DNA of 64,000 nt from Pseudomonas sp. QS1027 (GCF_002814235.1 NZ_PHSU01000003.1:1-64000), one strand, 5' to 3'. Positions 1 through 11,276 are shown, counted from the first letter of the stretch. Notes: generated by a model not told the origin, from the letters alone. Translations and numbers: made by a program.

Positions 1-1192
1 GGCGCTGGATGAAGGCGCGAATCCGCTCGGCGGCTTCGACGCACTCGGCCAGTGGCGCAACCAGGGCCATGCGCACGCGCCCGGCTCCTGGATTGACGCC
101 GTCCACTTCGCGGGACAGGTAGGAACCCGGCACCACCGTCACATGTTCCTCGGCAAACAGGTCACGGCAGAACGCCGCATCATCGCCCTGCACATTCGGC
201 CACAGGTAGAAGCTGCCATCCGGACGCTGTACATCCAGCACGGGGGCCAGGATCTCCAGCACCGCGTCGAACTTCTCCCGATACAGCGCACGGTTGGCCC
301 GCACATGGATTTCGTCGTTCCAGGCCGCGACGCTGGCCAGTTGGGTCTGCACCGGCATCGCGCAGCCGTGGTAGGTGCGATACAGCAGGAAGGCCTTGAG
401 AATATCCGCGTCACCGGCAACAAAACCCGAACGCAGCCCCGGCAGGTTGGAGCGCTTGGACAGGCTGTGGAACACCACGCAACGCTTGAAGTCCTTGCGA
501 CCCAGCGCCACGCAGGCGCTGAGCAGGCCCGGCGGCGGGGTCTGTTCGTCGAAGTACAGCTCGCTGTAGCACTCGTCGGCGGCGATCACGAAGTCGTGCT
601 CGTCGGCCAGGGCGATCAGTTTCTTCAAGGTTTCCAGCGGGATCAGCGCCCCGGTCGGATTGCCCGGCGAGCACAGGAACAGGATCTGGCAACGCTGCCA
701 GATCTCCACCGGCACGGCGTCGAAGTCAGGGTTGAAGCCATTCTCGTCCAGGCACGGCAGGTAGTGCGGCTTGGCCCCGGCGAGGAAGGCCGCGCCTTCG
801 TAGATCTGATAGAAGGGGTTGGGGCTGACCACCAGCGCGTCGTCGCCACGATTGACCACGGTCTGGGTGAAGGCGAACAGCGCCTCACGGGTGCCATTGA
901 CCGGCAGGATATTGCGCGCCGGGTCGATCCAGCCGCTCGGCACGCCAAAACGCCGCTCGCACCAGCCGGCGATGGCTTCACGCAGGGCCGGTACGCCGAG
1001 GGTGGTCGGGTACACGGCCATCTGTTCCAGGTTGGCGGTCAGGGCTTCGGCGACAAACGCCGGCGAGCGGTGCTTCGGTTCGCCGATGGACAGGGCGATC
1101 GGTCGCTTGTCCGCGTTCGGCGTCACGCTGCCGAGCAGGGCGCGGAGTTTCTCGAACGGGTAGGGCTGCAACTGGTTCAGGGCGTTGTTCAT
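1..1192 (-). CDS. dapC: Succinyldiaminopimelate transaminase DapC (3' end cut by window)
   Basis: PLP-dependent class I/II aminotransferase that makes N-succinyl-LL-diaminopimelate in the lysine and peptidoglycan pathway. The minus-strand frame opens at 1192 (MNNALNQLQPYPFEKLRAL) and stays open to the left edge, giving 397 codons, so only the last few residues are missing compared with the usual roughly 400. Visible features are the GEPKHRSP N-terminal motif, SPNPFYQIYEGAA, the SPGNPTG motif of fold-type I aminotransferases and SLSKRSNLPGLRSGF, which holds the PLP lysine (about K246). It lies 36 bp downstream of glnD on the same strand, the usual Pseudomonas order map-glnD-dapC. Identity is secure from motifs and context. 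Confidence 0.93.
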   Translation of the reverse strand, partial: MNNALNQLQPYPFEKLRALLGSVTPNADKRPIALSIGEPKHRSPAFVAEALTANLEQMAVYPTTLGVPALREAIAGWCERRFGVPSGWIDPARNILPVNGTREALFAFTQTVVNRGDDALVVSPNPFYQIYEGAAFLAGAKPHYLPCLDENGFNPDFDAVPVEIWQRCQILFLCSPGNPTGALIPLETLKKLIALADEHDFVIAADECYSELYFDEQTPPPGLLSACVALGRKDFKRCVVFHSLSKRSNLPGLRSGFVAGDADILKAFLLYRTYHGCAMPVQTQLASVAAWNDEIHVRANRALYREKFDAVLEILAPVLDVQRPDGSFYLWPNVQGDDAAFCRDLFAEEHVTVVPGSYLSREVDGVNPGAGRVRMALVAPLAECVEAAERIRAFIQR

Positions 1193-1228
1193 CGGTAACG
1201 GTGCTCGCTTCATTCAGGTGTCGGCGCG

Positions 1229-3931
1229 TCAGATACTCAGGCGCATCGTTTCAAGGGGCGGTTCGGCGTTGACGCTCAACTGTTCGACGATGGCGTCCTG
1301 CAATCGGCTGCACAGCTGCGGGTCGGACAGCGGTTGGTTGTCGGCGTCGGTAATGAAGAACACGTCTTCCACCCGCTCGCCGAGGGTGGCGATCTTGGCG
1401 TTCTGCAGCGACAGGTCGAACTCCAGGAAGATCTTTCCAATCCGCGCCAGCAGCCCGGGACGGTCCGGCGCGCTCAGCTCCAGCACCGTGACCGGGCGCT
1501 GGGCGTCGTTGTGGATGGTGACCTGGGGCGCGAAGGCGAAGTGCTTGAGCTGGCGCGGGACCCGGCGCTGGATGATGGTCGGGTAGTCGTCCGGGTTGCG
1601 CAGGGCTTCGGTCAGGCCGTCGCGGATCTGCTTGACCCGCTTCGCGTTGTCGCCGATGGAGCCGCCGTCGTTGTCCAGCACGATGTAGGTGTCGAGGGTG
1701 AACTGGCTGCTGGAGGTGATGACCCGGGCGTCGTGGATGTTCAGGTTGAGCTGGTCCATCGCGGCCACGGTCACGGCGAAGAAGTCGTGCTGGTCCGGGG
1801 CGTAGATGAAGATCTGCGTGCCGCCTTCGAATTCGCGCTGGGTGGTTTCCTTGATCAGCACCAACGGGCCGCCATCGGCCGGCTGTTGCAGGATCGCGTC
1901 ACTGTGCCAGGCGACGTCGCCGGCGGTGTGACGCAGGAAGTAGTCATCGCCCAGTTGCGACCAGAGCTGCTCGACATCGTCCGGGTCGGTGCCGGCGCGC
2001 ACCAGGATATCCAGGGCGGCGCTCTGGGTCTGGCGAATCTGCTCCTCGCGGTCCACCGGGTTTTCCAGGCCGCGGCGCAGGGCGCGCTTGGTCTCGGTGT
2101 AGAGCTGGCGCAACAGGCTGGCGCGCCAGGAGTTCCACAGGCTCGGGTTGGTCGCGTTGATGTCGGCGACGGTCAGCACGTAGAGGTAGTCCAGGTGCAC
2201 CTGGTCGCCGACGCTCTGGGCAAAGTCATGGATGACCTGCGGGTCGGACAGGTCCTTGCGCTGGGCGGTGGTGGACATCACCAGATGGTTCTGCACCAGC
2301 CAGACGATCAGGCGGCTGTCCCACGGCGGCAGTTGGTGACGCGCGCAGAATGCCTCGGCATCCACCGCGCCGAGTTCCGAATGGTCGCCGTGGCGGCCCT
2401 TGCCGATGTCGTGGTAGAGCCCGGCCATGTAGATCAGTTCGGGCTTGGGCAGCTTGGCCATGAGCTTGGCGGCCAGCGGGAATTTCTCCGAGACCTGGGT
2501 GTACTGCAGTTTGCGCAGGTGCTTGATCAGGTTCAGGGTGTGGGCGTCGACCGTATAGATATGGAACAGGTCGTGCTGCATCTGCCCGACGATATCGCCG
2601 AACTCCGGCAGATAGCGCCCTAGGATGCCGTAGCGGTTCATCCGGCGCAGGTTGCGGTGGATGCCGATCTTGCACTTGAACAGCTCGATGAACAGGCTGG
2701 TGTTGCGGATATCGTTGCGGAAATCGTCGTCGATCAGGTGCCGGTGTTCCCGCAGCAGACGGATGGTGTCGGCGCGCACGCCCTTGATTTCCGGCTGCTG
2801 GGCCATCAGCACGAAGATTTCCAGCATGGCGAACGGCGTGCGGCGGAAGACGTTGGGGTTGCTCGCCTCGATATAGCCGTCGTGCAACTGGAAGCGCGAG
2901 TTCAACGGTTGCGGCGGCGCTTCGTCTTCCGGGGCGAGGATGATTTCCTCGAAGTGCTGGATGATCAGGTCGCTGAGCTGGGCAATGCTCATGACCACCC
3001 GGTAGTACTGCTGCATGAAGTTTTCGATGGCCTGTTTCGCATCGTCGCCCTTGAAACCCAGCAGCCCGGCGATGCTGCGCTGGTGGTCGAAGAGCAGGCG
3101 GTCTTCGGCACGGCCGGCGAGCATGTGCAGGGCGTAGCGGACTTTCCAGAGGAACTCCTGGGACGAGGCCAGCAGGGCATTTTCGCTCTCCACCAGAAAG
3201 CCTTCGCCGGCCAGGGCCCGCAAGTTCAGGGTGCCGTACTGGCGACGGGCGACCCAGAGGATCGTCTGGATATCCCGCAGGCCACCGGGGGAGCCCTTGA
3301 CGTTGGGTTCCAGGTTGTATTCGGTGTCGTTGTACTTGTGGTGGCGAGCCTTCTGTTCGGCGCGCTTGGCCAGGAAAAAGTCCTTGCTCGGCCACATGTG
3401 CGCGGTGCTGGTGACATCGAGCATGCGCTGGCGCAGGTGCTCGGGACCGGCAACGGTGCGGCTTTCCATCAGGTTGGTGATGATCGTCAGGTCGGCCCGG
3501 GCCTCTTCGGCGCACTCATCGACCGAGCGCACGCTCTGGCCGACTTCCAGGCCGATGTCCCACAGCAGGGTGAGGAAACGCTCGATGGAATCGCGAAAGA
3601 TCTCGTGGTCGGCGCTGTCGAGCAGGATCAGCAGGTCGATGTCCGAGTAGGGATGCAGTTCGCCACGACCGTAGCCGCCGACCGCCACCAGGGCGATGTC
3701 GGCGTCTTCGCTCCAGCTGAACTGGTCCCAGGCCTGTCGCAGGATGTTATCGACGAACCAGGCGCGGTCTTCGATCAGCCGGCGGATATCGCGCCCGACC
3801 CGAAAGCGTTCATCCAGCACCTCGCGGGCCTGGCGGATGGCTTTCTTGAAGGCGGCGATGGGGCTGGCCTTCAGTGCCAGTTCCGCCTGGAACTGGCCGC
3901 GGTCGAAGAGTTCGGGATCCACCTGCGGCAT
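1229..3931 (-). CDS. glnD: Bifunctional PII uridylyltransferase/uridylyl-removing enzyme GlnD
   Basis: Senses glutamine and uridylylates or de-uridylylates PII proteins, so controlling nitrogen assimilation in the cytoplasm. The 900-residue length is typical. The nucleotidyltransferase motif GGYGRG...SDIDLLIL lies at about residues 85-102 with catalytic Asp97 and Asp99. The HD hydrolase motif ([16 protein letters not shown]) is near residue 507. Two C-terminal ACT domains start near residues 715 and 815; the second reads [18 protein letters not shown]. The gene lies between map (57 bp upstream) and dapC on the minus strand. No damage is seen. Confidence 0.97.
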   Translation of the reverse strand: MPQVDPELFDRGQFQAELALKASPIAAFKKAIRQAREVLDERFRVGRDIRRLIEDRAWFVDNILRQAWDQFSWSEDADIALVAVGGYGRGELHPYSDIDLLILLDSADHEIFRDSIERFLTLLWDIGLEVGQSVRSVDECAEEARADLTIITNLMESRTVAGPEHLRQRMLDVTSTAHMWPSKDFFLAKRAEQKARHHKYNDTEYNLEPNVKGSPGGLRDIQTILWVARRQYGTLNLRALAGEGFLVESENALLASSQEFLWKVRYALHMLAGRAEDRLLFDHQRSIAGLLGFKGDDAKQAIENFMQQYYRVVMSIAQLSDLIIQHFEEIILAPEDEAPPQPLNSRFQLHDGYIEASNPNVFRRTPFAMLEIFVLMAQQPEIKGVRADTIRLLREHRHLIDDDFRNDIRNTSLFIELFKCKIGIHRNLRRMNRYGILGRYLPEFGDIVGQMQHDLFHIYTVDAHTLNLIKHLRKLQYTQVSEKFPLAAKLMAKLPKPELIYMAGLYHDIGKGRHGDHSELGAVDAEAFCARHQLPPWDSRLIVWLVQNHLVMSTTAQRKDLSDPQVIHDFAQSVGDQVHLDYLYVLTVADINATNPSLWNSWRASLLRQLYTETKRALRRGLENPVDREEQIRQTQSAALDILVRAGTDPDDVEQLWSQLGDDYFLRHTAGDVAWHSDAILQQPADGGPLVLIKETTQREFEGGTQIFIYAPDQHDFFAVTVAAMDQLNLNIHDARVITSSSQFTLDTYIVLDNDGGSIGDNAKRVKQIRDGLTEALRNPDDYPTIIQRRVPRQLKHFAFAPQVTIHNDAQRPVTVLELSAPDRPGLLARIGKIFLEFDLSLQNAKIATLGERVEDVFFITDADNQPLSDPQLCSRLQDAIVEQLSVNAEPPLETMRLSI

Positions 3932-3988
3932 CGATTGGCTTTCCTTGGGTTCTATAGGCGTTCTGTATAAGGCGGCAGGTGCAAGCGA

Positions 3989-4771
3989 TCAGGCCGAGAC
4001 GCGGGGGATGGTCTCATCGCTGCGCAGGGTGAAGATCTCATAGCCGGTGTCGGTGACCAGCAGGGTGTGCTCCCACTGGGCCGACAGCTTGCGGTCCTTG
4101 GTGATCGCGGTCCAGCCGTCGCCCAGCACCTTGGTGTCGGCCTTGCCCTGGTTGATCATCGGTTCGATGGTGAAGGTCATGCCGGCCTTGAGTTCCATGC
4201 CGGTGCCGGCGCGGCCGTAGTGGAGGATCTGCGGCTCTTCGTGGAACACCTTGCCGATGCCGTGGCCGCAGAACTCGCGGACCACCGAGAAGCCGTTCTT
4301 TTCCGCGTGCTTCTGGATGATTTCACCGATGTCGCCCAGGCGGCAGCCGGGCTTGACGATCTCGATGGCCTTGTACATGCATTCCTGGGTGATCTGCGAC
4401 AGGCGCTCGGCCCAGACCGGCACGGTGCCGACGTGGAACATCTTGCTGGTGTCGCCGTGGTAGCCGTCCTTGATCACGGTCACGTCGATGTTCACCGTGT
4501 CGCCATCCTTGAGCGGCTTGTCGCCGGGGATGCCGTGGCAGACCACATGGTTGACCGAGGTGCAGATCGACTTCGGGAAACCCTTGTAGTTGAGCGGGGC
4601 GGGGATGGCCTGCTGGACGTTGACCATATAGTCGTGGCAGATACGGTCGAGTTCCTCGGTGGTGACGCCGGGCTTGACGTGTTCACCGATCATTTCCAGT
4701 ACATCGGCAGCCAGGCGGCCAGCGACACGCATTTTTGCGATGTCCTCGGGGGTTTTGAGGGTGACGGTCAT
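3989..4771 (-). CDS. map: Type I methionine aminopeptidase
   Basis: Removes the N-terminal methionine from nascent proteins. The 260-residue protein has the full set of metal ligands of the family: Asp96 (NIDVTVIKDG), Asp107 (HGDTSKMF), His170 (CGHGIGKVFHEEP), Glu203 (FTIEPM) and Glu234 (QWEHTLLV), plus substrate-site His79. It is transcribed away from rpsB, as in many proteobacteria, and is probably first in the map-glnD-dapC unit. Confidence 0.97.
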   Translation of the reverse strand: MTVTLKTPEDIAKMRVAGRLAADVLEMIGEHVKPGVTTEELDRICHDYMVNVQQAIPAPLNYKGFPKSICTSVNHVVCHGIPGDKPLKDGDTVNIDVTVIKDGYHGDTSKMFHVGTVPVWAERLSQITQECMYKAIEIVKPGCRLGDIGEIIQKHAEKNGFSVVREFCGHGIGKVFHEEPQILHYGRAGTGMELKAGMTFTIEPMINQGKADTKVLGDGWTAITKDRKLSAQWEHTLLVTDTGYEIFTLRSDETIPRVSA

Positions 4772-5166
4772 ACAGGCTCTCTTTTACGCGCCGGGCGCGA
4801 ATCAACACGGAATGGGGTGAAAACGGCGGGGCCGCGATGGCTGGCCCGGGGTTTCAGCACCCTTAAAAGCGCGATTCTACCAGACGCAAGGGGTAAACCA
4901 TGAGCGCCCGGCTATCGCTTCTCTCTATAAGATGGGGCCATTCTGGCCTGAATCCAGGGCGCGCGCAAAAGCCCGGGAGGGGAAATGCGAATGCGGGTTT
5001 CGTTTTGGTCGTCGCTGTGGTATAAAATGCGCCGCTTTCCGGGGATAGCCCCGCGAAGCTTAAATCCACACACGTGTCGACACGATGACCTGGGTGCCTT
5101 CAGCTGATGCTGCTGGTTGGTCATTGGGATACGTGGAGGCCAAACCCGACTTATCAAGGAACTATC
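4772..5166. promoter_or_regulatory. Divergent map/rpsB intergenic region with rpsB leader
   Basis: This 395-bp spacer separates divergent map and rpsB and holds no credible gene. The rpsB side has an extended -10 promoter at 5018-5026 (TGG followed by TATAAA) without a clear -35, so transcription should start near 5032 and give a leader of about 135 nt. In Gammaproteobacteria the rpsB leader is known to fold into a structure bound by S2 for autoregulation. The conserved-looking stretch here is about 5085-5140, but I did not fold it. An imperfect inverted repeat (ggggtgaaaac/gtttcagcaccc, about 4812-4862) lies on the map side. Confidence 0.6.
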
Positions 5167-5907
5167 ATGTCCCAAGTCAACATGCGCGATATGCTGAAGG
5201 CCGGTGTGCACTTCGGTCACCAGACCCGTTACTGGAACCCGAAAATGGGTAAGTACATTTTCGGCGCGCGTAACAAGATCCACATCATCAACCTTGAAAA
5301 AACCCTGCCAATGTTCAACGAAGCTCTGACTTTCGTAGAGCGTCTGGCCCAGGGCAAAAACAAGATTCTGTTCGTCGGCACCAAGCGTTCCGCTGGCAAG
5401 ATCGTTGCTGAAGAAGCAGCACGTTGCGGTTCGCCGTACGTCGATCACCGCTGGTTGGGCGGCATGCTGACCAACTTCAAAACCATCCGTGCTTCGATCA
5501 AGCGTCTGCGTGACCTTGAAATCCAAGCCGAAGACGGTACTTTCGCCAAGCTGACCAAGAAAGAGGCGCTGATGCGCACTCGCGACCTGGAAAAGCTCGA
5601 TCGTTCCCTGGGTGGTATCAAGGACATGGGCGGTCTGCCTGACGCACTGTTCGTGATCGACGTTGACCACGAGCGCATCGCGATCACCGAAGCCAACAAG
5701 CTGGGCATCCCGGTTATCGGCGTAGTCGATACCAACAGCAGCCCTGAAGGCGTTGACTACATCATCCCAGGCAACGATGACGCCATCCGCGCCATCCAGC
5801 TGTACATGGGTTCGATGGCTGACGCTGTGATCCGTGGCCGCAACAACAACGGTGGCGGTACCGTCGAGTTCGCTACTGAAGAAGCTCCGGTCGCCGCAGC
5901 TGAGTAA
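5167..5907 (+). CDS. rpsB: 30S ribosomal protein S2
   Basis: Structural protein of the small ribosomal subunit. The start [19 protein letters not shown] at 5167 is preferred over an in-frame ATG at 5107 because AAGGA lies directly upstream and the 246-residue product has normal S2 length. Family motifs include [18 protein letters not shown] and [11 protein letters not shown]. Codon use is biased toward U-ending codons (GCT, CGT, GGT), as expected for a highly expressed gene. It is followed by a strong terminator and then tsf. Confidence 0.98.
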   Translation: MSQVNMRDMLKAGVHFGHQTRYWNPKMGKYIFGARNKIHIINLEKTLPMFNEALTFVERLAQGKNKILFVGTKRSAGKIVAEEAARCGSPYVDHRWLGGMLTNFKTIRASIKRLRDLEIQAEDGTFAKLTKKEALMRTRDLEKLDRSLGGIKDMGGLPDALFVIDVDHERIAITEANKLGIPVIGVVDTNSSPEGVDYIIPGNDDAIRAIQLYMGSMADAVIRGRNNNGGGTVEFATEEAPVAAAE

Positions 5908-5935
5908 TTGACGCCCTGGCGTTGACTCAGTAAGC

Positions 5936-5960
5936 AAAAAGGGGGCTTGGCCCCCTTTTT
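5936..5960 (+). terminator. Intrinsic terminator after rpsB
   Basis: A perfect 6-bp GC stem (gggggc/gccccc) with a 3-nt loop is flanked by A5 and T5. It lies between rpsB and tsf, so tsf probably receives read-through or has its own promoter in the following 130 bp. Confidence 0.85.
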
Positions 5961-6096
5961 GCCACCTCGAAAACCGTTTGTCGGTGGTGCCGCTACAGCC
6001 TTTGTAATGTGCAGCCGCTACAACGGGGTCGGGAAGAATTGAACGCCCGTTCGATCGGGTGGAATGGTTGATAACCTATCCAAGAGGAATTTTGAA

Positions 6097-6960
6097 ATGG
6101 CAGAGATTACTGCAGCGTTGGTCAAAGAACTGCGCGAGCGTACCGGCGAAGGCATGATGGACTGCAAGAAAGCCTTGACCAAGGCTGACGGCGACATCGA
6201 AAAAGCCATTGATGACATGCGCGCTTCGGGCGCCATCAAGGCTGCCAAGAAAGCAGGCAACATTGCTGCTGAAGGCGCCATCGCAATCAAGGGCGACGGC
6301 AAGGCTGCCGTGATCCTGGAAGTGAACTCGCAGACCGACTTCCTGGCTCTGCAAGACGACTTCAAGGCCTTCGTTGCTGCCAGCGTTGAAAAAGCCTTCG
6401 CTGACAAACTGACCGACGCAGCTCCGCTGATCGCCGCTCAGGAATCGGCACGTGAAGCCCTGGTTGCCAAAGTCGGCGAAAACGTCAACATCCGTCGCCT
6501 GGCTCGTATCGAAGGTGATGTGGTCGGCGCTTACCTGCACGGCAACAAGATCGGTGTGGTTGTGGCCCTCAAAGGCGGCAACGAAGACCTGGCCAAAGAC
6601 GTTGCCATGCACGTTGCGGCAACCAACCCTGAGTTCCTGCTGCCATCGCAGGTCTCCGCTGAAGCCATCGAACGCGAAAAAGGCGTTTTCCTGAGCCTCA
6701 ACGAAGACAAGATCAAAGGCAAGCCAGCTGAAATCGTTGAAAAAATGGTCAGCGGCCGTATCAGCAAGTTCCTGGCCGAAGCCAGCCTGGTTGAACAAGC
6801 TTTCGTTAAAAACCCGGAAGTCACCGTGGGTGCCCTGGTCAAGAAAGCCGGCGCTGAAATCGTTTCCTTCACTTACTTCAAAGTAGGTGATGGCATCGAG
6901 AAGCCAGTGGACAACTTCGCTGAAGAAGTTGCTGCTCAGCTGGCTGCCAACAAGCAATAA
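6097..6960 (+). CDS. tsf: Elongation factor Ts
   Basis: Guanine-nucleotide exchange factor for EF-Tu. Start MAEITAALVKELRERTGEG at 6097 follows an AAGAGGAA ribosome-binding site; an in-frame ATG at 6064 would add 11 non-conserved residues. The 287-residue product shows the UBA-like N-terminus (RTGEGMMDCKKAL) and the TDF core motif (NSQTDFLALQDDF). Codon use is that of a highly expressed gene, as in rpsB. Confidence 0.98.
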   Translation: MAEITAALVKELRERTGEGMMDCKKALTKADGDIEKAIDDMRASGAIKAAKKAGNIAAEGAIAIKGDGKAAVILEVNSQTDFLALQDDFKAFVAASVEKAFADKLTDAAPLIAAQESAREALVAKVGENVNIRRLARIEGDVVGAYLHGNKIGVVVALKGGNEDLAKDVAMHVAATNPEFLLPSQVSAEAIEREKGVFLSLNEDKIKGKPAEIVEKMVSGRISKFLAEASLVEQAFVKNPEVTVGALVKKAGAEIVSFTYFKVGDGIEKPVDNFAEEVAAQLAANKQ

Positions 6961-6982
6961 GACGGTTTTCAACTGTCGACCC

Positions 6983-7017
6983 AAGAGGCTGCCCGCTCAC
7001 GCGCGCAGCCTCTTTTC
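6983..7017 (+). terminator. Intrinsic terminator after tsf
   Basis: A 10-bp inverted repeat (aagaggctgc/gcagcctctt) with a 12-nt loop is followed by TTTTC. Downstream, a second perfect hairpin (tggcgctg-tag-cagcgcca, 7078-7096) without a T-tract lies in the pyrH leader. Confidence 0.75.
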
Positions 7018-7162
7018 AAATGGGAGGAGAGGTTTCTCTTTTTCCACTCGGAACCGTCTTACAAGGATGTGTTCTGATGGCGCTGTAGCAGCGCCAAGCT
7101 AGAGTAAGCGCAGGCTGCAAACAGCTCGCAAGATTTTTTAAACGCCGCAGGAGAGATTCGCA

Positions 7163-7906
7163 ATGGCTCAGCAGGGCAGTGGCTATCAAGCTCGCTATAA
7201 ACGCATTCTACTCAAACTTAGCGGCGAGGCCCTGATGGGCTCGGAAGAGTTCGGGATCGACCCGAAGGTTCTGGATCGCATGGCGCTGGAAGTCGGCCAA
7301 CTGGTCGGCATCGGCGTTCAGGTCGGTCTGGTGATCGGCGGTGGCAACCTGTTCCGCGGCGCCGCCTTGAGTGCTGCCGGGATGGACCGTGTCACCGGCG
7401 ACCACATGGGCATGCTGGCCACCGTGATGAACGCGCTGGCGATGCGCGACGCGCTGGAACGTGCGAATATCTCGGCCATCGTGATGTCGGCGATTTCCAT
7501 GGTCGGCGTGACCGATCACTATGATCGCCGCAAGGCCATGCGTCACCTCAACGCCAAGGAAGTGGTGATCTTCGCGGCCGGTACCGGCAATCCGTTCTTC
7601 ACCACGGATTCGGCAGCCTGCCTGCGTGCGATTGAAATCGACGCCGATGTGGTGCTCAAGGCGACCAAGGTCGATGGCGTTTACACCGCGGACCCATTCA
7701 AAGACCCGCATGCCGAGAAGTTCGATCATCTGACCTACGATGAAGTGCTGGATCGCAAGCTGGGTGTCATGGACCTCACCGCTATCTGCCTGTGCCGCGA
7801 TCACAAGATGCCGCTGCGCGTATTTAACATGAACAAGCCCGGCGCCCTGCTGAACATCGTACATGGCGGCGCTGAAGGAACCCTGATCGAGGAAGGCCAA
7901 CAATGA
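7163..7906 (+). CDS. pyrH: UMP kinase
   Basis: Phosphorylates UMP to UDP; a bacterial amino-acid-kinase-fold enzyme of 247 residues. Motifs are [14 protein letters not shown] (phosphate loop), [11 protein letters not shown] and [12 protein letters not shown]. The stop codon overlaps the frr start (ATGA at 7903-7906), indicating translational coupling. Confidence 0.97.
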   Translation: MAQQGSGYQARYKRILLKLSGEALMGSEEFGIDPKVLDRMALEVGQLVGIGVQVGLVIGGGNLFRGAALSAAGMDRVTGDHMGMLATVMNALAMRDALERANISAIVMSAISMVGVTDHYDRRKAMRHLNAKEVVIFAAGTGNPFFTTDSAACLRAIEIDADVVLKATKVDGVYTADPFKDPHAEKFDHLTYDEVLDRKLGVMDLTAICLCRDHKMPLRVFNMNKPGALLNIVHGGAEGTLIEEGQQ

Positions 7907-8460
7907 TCAACGAAATCAAGAAAGACGCTCAAGAGCGCATGAAGAAGTCCCTCGAATCCCTGGCCCATGCGTTTGGCCGGATTCGTACCGGGCAGGCTCA
8001 CCCAAGCATCCTGGAAGGCGTGATGGTGCCTTATTACGGCACTGACACCCCGATCAAGCAGGTCGCCAACATCACCGTCAAGGACGCGCGCACCCTGCAG
8101 GTCGTGGCGTTCGAGCGCAACATGCTCGGTGCCGTGGACAAGGCGATCGGCAGTGCCGGCCTGAACCTCAACCCGACCAACCTGGGCGAGCTGCTGCTGA
8201 TCTCGATGCCGGCGCTGACCGAAGAGACTCGCCGTGGTTTCACCAAGCAAGCTCGTGAAGAAGCGGAAAACGCTCGTATTGCCGTGCGTAATATCCGTCG
8301 CGACGTGCTGGGCGACCTGAAGGACCTGGTCAAGGAAAAAGAGATCAGTGAAGACGAAGAGCGTCGTGCGGCTGACGATATCCAGAAGCTGACCGACAAG
8401 TTCGTGGCGGAAATCGAAGTGGCCGTGAAGCAAAAAGAAGCGGACCTGATGGCCGTTTAA
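7903..8460 (+). CDS. frr: Ribosome recycling factor
   Basis: Splits post-termination ribosomes together with EF-G. The 185-residue protein begins [16 protein letters not shown] and carries the conserved [20 protein letters not shown]-equivalent ([12 protein letters not shown]) and VRNIRRDV segments. It overlaps pyrH by 4 bp and is 16 bp upstream of uppS. Confidence 0.98.
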   Translation: MINEIKKDAQERMKKSLESLAHAFGRIRTGQAHPSILEGVMVPYYGTDTPIKQVANITVKDARTLQVVAFERNMLGAVDKAIGSAGLNLNPTNLGELLLISMPALTEETRRGFTKQAREEAENARIAVRNIRRDVLGDLKDLVKEKEISEDEERRAADDIQKLTDKFVAEIEVAVKQKEADLMAV

Positions 8461-8476
8461 GGGTCAGGACGTTTTC

Positions 8477-9232
8477 ATGGAAAAGACCAAGCAGGCTGTG
8501 CCGTCCTCGGTGCCGCGCCATGTTGCAATCATCATGGACGGCAATAACCGCTGGGCGAAGAAACGCTTTTTGCCCGGTGTTGCCGGGCACAAGGCTGGCG
8601 TCGACGCGGTGCGCGCCGTCATTGAAGTGTGTGCCGAGGCCGGGGTCGAGGTATTGACCCTGTTCGCGTTCTCCAGCGAGAACTGGCAGCGTCCCGCCGA
8701 CGAAGTCAGTGCCTTGATGGACCTGTTCTTCAAGGCGCTGCGTCGCGAGGCCAAGCGTCTCAACGAGAACAATATCAGCCTGCGGATCATTGGCGACCGC
8801 TCGCGCTTTCACCCTGAGCTGCAAGCAGCGATGCGTGAGGCGGAAGCGGCGACGGCCGGCAGCAATCGGTTCATTCTGCAGATCGCCGCCAATTATGGCG
8901 GGCAATGGGATATCGCCCAGGCAGCTCAGCGCCTGGCCCGTGAAGTACAGGCCGGGCATCTGCGCCCGGACGATATCACCCCCGAACTGCTGCAGACCTG
9001 CCTGGCCACCGGCGACCTGCCGTTGCCGGACCTGTGCATCCGTACCGGTGGCGAACATCGCATCAGCAATTTCCTGTTGTGGCAGTTGGCCTATGCCGAG
9101 CTGTATTTCTCCGACCTGTTCTGGCCGGACTTCAAACACGAAGCCATGCGCAATGCGCTGGCCGATTTTGCTTCCCGCCAGCGTCGCTTCGGTAAAACGA
9201 GCGAACAGGTCGAAGCAGGAGCCCGGGTTTAA
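8477..9232 (+). CDS. uppS: Undecaprenyl diphosphate synthase (cis-prenyltransferase)
   Basis: Makes the C55 lipid carrier for peptidoglycan and O-antigen synthesis. The catalytic Asp21 lies in HVAIIMDGNNRWAKKR; FAFSSENWQRP, ANYGGQWDI and CIRTGGEHRISNFLLWQLAY follow. The stop overlaps the cdsA start by one base (TAATG). Confidence 0.97.
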   Translation: MEKTKQAVPSSVPRHVAIIMDGNNRWAKKRFLPGVAGHKAGVDAVRAVIEVCAEAGVEVLTLFAFSSENWQRPADEVSALMDLFFKALRREAKRLNENNISLRIIGDRSRFHPELQAAMREAEAATAGSNRFILQIAANYGGQWDIAQAAQRLAREVQAGHLRPDDITPELLQTCLATGDLPLPDLCIRTGGEHRISNFLLWQLAYAELYFSDLFWPDFKHEAMRNALADFASRQRRFGKTSEQVEAGARV

Positions 9233-10038
9233 TGCTCAAGCAACGCATCATCACGGCACTCATTCTCCTGCCCATCGCCTTGTGCGGGTTCTTCCTGCTC
9301 GAAGGCGCGGGCTTTGCGCTGTTCATCGGCCTGGTCGTCACCCTCGGCGCCTGGGAATGGGCGCGCCTGGCGGGGTTTGAAGCGCAGCCGGCCCGCGTGG
9401 CCTATGCGGCGCTGGTCGCGGTGCTGCTGTTCTTCATGTACATCCTGCCCAACCTGGCGCCCTGGGTGCTGGGGGCGGCGGTGTTGTGGTGGGGCCTGGC
9501 GGCGTTCCTGGTGCTGACCTATCCGCGCACCAGCGCGCACTGGTCGACCACCGCGAGCAAGCTGGTGATCGGTTTCCTGATCCTGCTGCCGGCCTGGCAA
9601 GGCTTGATCCTGATCAAGCAGGAGCCGTTGGGCAACTGGTTGATCATGGCGGTGATGATCCTGGTCTGGGGCGCCGATATCGGCGCCTACTTTTCCGGCA
9701 AGGCCTTCGGCAAGCGCAAGCTGGCGCCGTCGGTCAGCCCGGGCAAGAGCTGGGAAGGCGTCTACGGCGGCCTGGCTCTGAGCCTGGTGATCACCGCGGT
9801 GGTCGGGGTCGTACGCGGCTGGGGCGCCGGGCAGATGATTGCCAGCCTGCTGGGTGCGGCGCTGATCGTGGTGATTTCGGTGGTCGGTGACTTGACCGAA
9901 AGCATGTTCAAGCGCCAATCGGGGGTCAAGGACAGCAGCAACCTGTTGCCCGGGCATGGCGGTATCCTCGATCGTATCGATAGCCTGACGGCGGCCATTC
10001 CGACCTTTGCCGTACTCCTGTGGATCGCTGCATCGTGA
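9232..10038 (+). CDS. cdsA: Phosphatidate cytidylyltransferase
   Basis: Integral inner-membrane enzyme making CDP-diacylglycerol, the precursor of all phospholipids. The 268-residue protein is largely hydrophobic, with about eight likely membrane segments, and ends in the family signature [18 protein letters not shown]...[11 protein letters not shown] (about residues 220-250). It overlaps uppS by one base and dxr by four (GTGA). Confidence 0.96.
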   Translation: MLKQRIITALILLPIALCGFFLLEGAGFALFIGLVVTLGAWEWARLAGFEAQPARVAYAALVAVLLFFMYILPNLAPWVLGAAVLWWGLAAFLVLTYPRTSAHWSTTASKLVIGFLILLPAWQGLILIKQEPLGNWLIMAVMILVWGADIGAYFSGKAFGKRKLAPSVSPGKSWEGVYGGLALSLVITAVVGVVRGWGAGQMIASLLGAALIVVISVVGDLTESMFKRQSGVKDSSNLLPGHGGILDRIDSLTAAIPTFAVLLWIAAS

Positions 10039-11225
10039 GCCGCCCACAGCAAATTACCGTTCTGGGTGCCACCGGTTCCATCGGCCTGAGCACCCTGGAT
10101 GTCATCGCCCGTCATCCGCAGCGTTACCAGGCCTTTGCCTTGAGCGGTTTCAGTCGGCTGGCTGAGCTGTTTGCCCTGTGCGTGCGGCATCGTCCGCGTT
10201 ATGCGGTGGTGCCTGAGGCGTCCGCGGCGCGTGGCTTGCAGGAGCAGCTGCGTAGCGCTGGCCTGGCGACCGAAGTGCTGGTGGGGGAGGCGGGCCTGTG
10301 CCAGATCGCCGCCGATCCCGAGGTCGATGCGGTGATGGCGGCGATCGTCGGCGCGGCGGGCTTGCGTCCTACGCTGGCGGCGGTCGAAGCCGGCAAGAAG
10401 ATTCTGCTGGCTAATAAGGAGGCGCTGGTGATGACCGGTGCGCTCTTTATGCAGGCGGTACGCAAGAGCGGTTCGGTGCTGCTGCCGATCGACAGCGAAC
10501 ACAATGCGATTTTCCAGTGCCTGCCCCAGGATCACGCCCGTGGCCTGGCGGCGGTCGGTGTGCGACGGATCCTGCTGACCGCCTCGGGTGGTCCGTTCCG
10601 GCAAACACCGCTGGGCGAACTGGCCGATGTCACCCCCGAGCAGGCGTGCGCCCATCCCACCTGGTCGATGGGGCGCAAGATCTCGGTCGACTCGGCGAGC
10701 ATGATGAACAAGGGCCTGGAGCTGATCGAGGCGTGCTGGTTGTTCGATGCCAAGCCGTCCCAGGTCGAGGTGGTGATCCACCCGCAGAGTGTGATTCACT
10801 CCCTGGTCGATTACGTTGATGGTTCGGTTCTGGCGCAGTTGGGTAACCCGGACATGCGCACGCCGATCGCCAATGCCCTGGCCTGGCCTGAGCGGATCGA
10901 CTCCGGCGCGGCGCCGCTGGACCTGTTTGCCGTGGCGCGCCTGGATTTCCAGGCCCCGGACGAACAGCGTTTTCCTTGCCTGCGCCTGGCCCGCGAAGCG
11001 GCCGAGGCCGGAGGCAGTGCGCCGGCGATGTTGAACGCGGCGAATGAAGTCGCGGTGGCGGCATTTCTCGAACGGCGCATCCGTTACCTCGAGATCGCGA
11101 GTATCATCGAGGACGTTTTAAACCTGGAGCCGGTGGTCGCGGTCAACGAGCTCGACGCGGTATTCGCGGCAGACGCCAAGGCCAGGGCCCTGGCCGAGCA
11201 ATGGCTGAGTCGCCACGGGCGATGA
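10035..11225 (+). CDS. dxr: 1-deoxy-D-xylulose 5-phosphate reductoisomerase
   Basis: First committed step of the MEP isoprenoid pathway. The GTG start at 10035, overlapping the cdsA stop as GTGA, gives [17 protein letters not shown] and 396 residues, the usual length; another in-frame GTG at 10020 is less likely. The NADPH motif GATGSIG is at the N-terminus, and metal/substrate motifs [22 protein letters not shown] and [15 protein letters not shown] are intact. Confidence 0.97.
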   Translation: MSRPQQITVLGATGSIGLSTLDVIARHPQRYQAFALSGFSRLAELFALCVRHRPRYAVVPEASAARGLQEQLRSAGLATEVLVGEAGLCQIAADPEVDAVMAAIVGAAGLRPTLAAVEAGKKILLANKEALVMTGALFMQAVRKSGSVLLPIDSEHNAIFQCLPQDHARGLAAVGVRRILLTASGGPFRQTPLGELADVTPEQACAHPTWSMGRKISVDSASMMNKGLELIEACWLFDAKPSQVEVVIHPQSVIHSLVDYVDGSVLAQLGNPDMRTPIANALAWPERIDSGAAPLDLFAVARLDFQAPDEQRFPCLRLAREAAEAGGSAPAMLNAANEVAVAAFLERRIRYLEIASIIEDVLNLEPVVAVNELDAVFAADAKARALAEQWLSRHGR

Positions 11226-11276
11226 ATCTGGCGTAGCCTTCGGGGCTGTCGGCACCTGGGATTGCGGAGAAAGTAA

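Noticed and set aside
143..3970. Plus-strand frames of 351, 429 and 437 codons over dapC and glnD
   Set aside because: Mirror frames of dapC and glnD without domain content.
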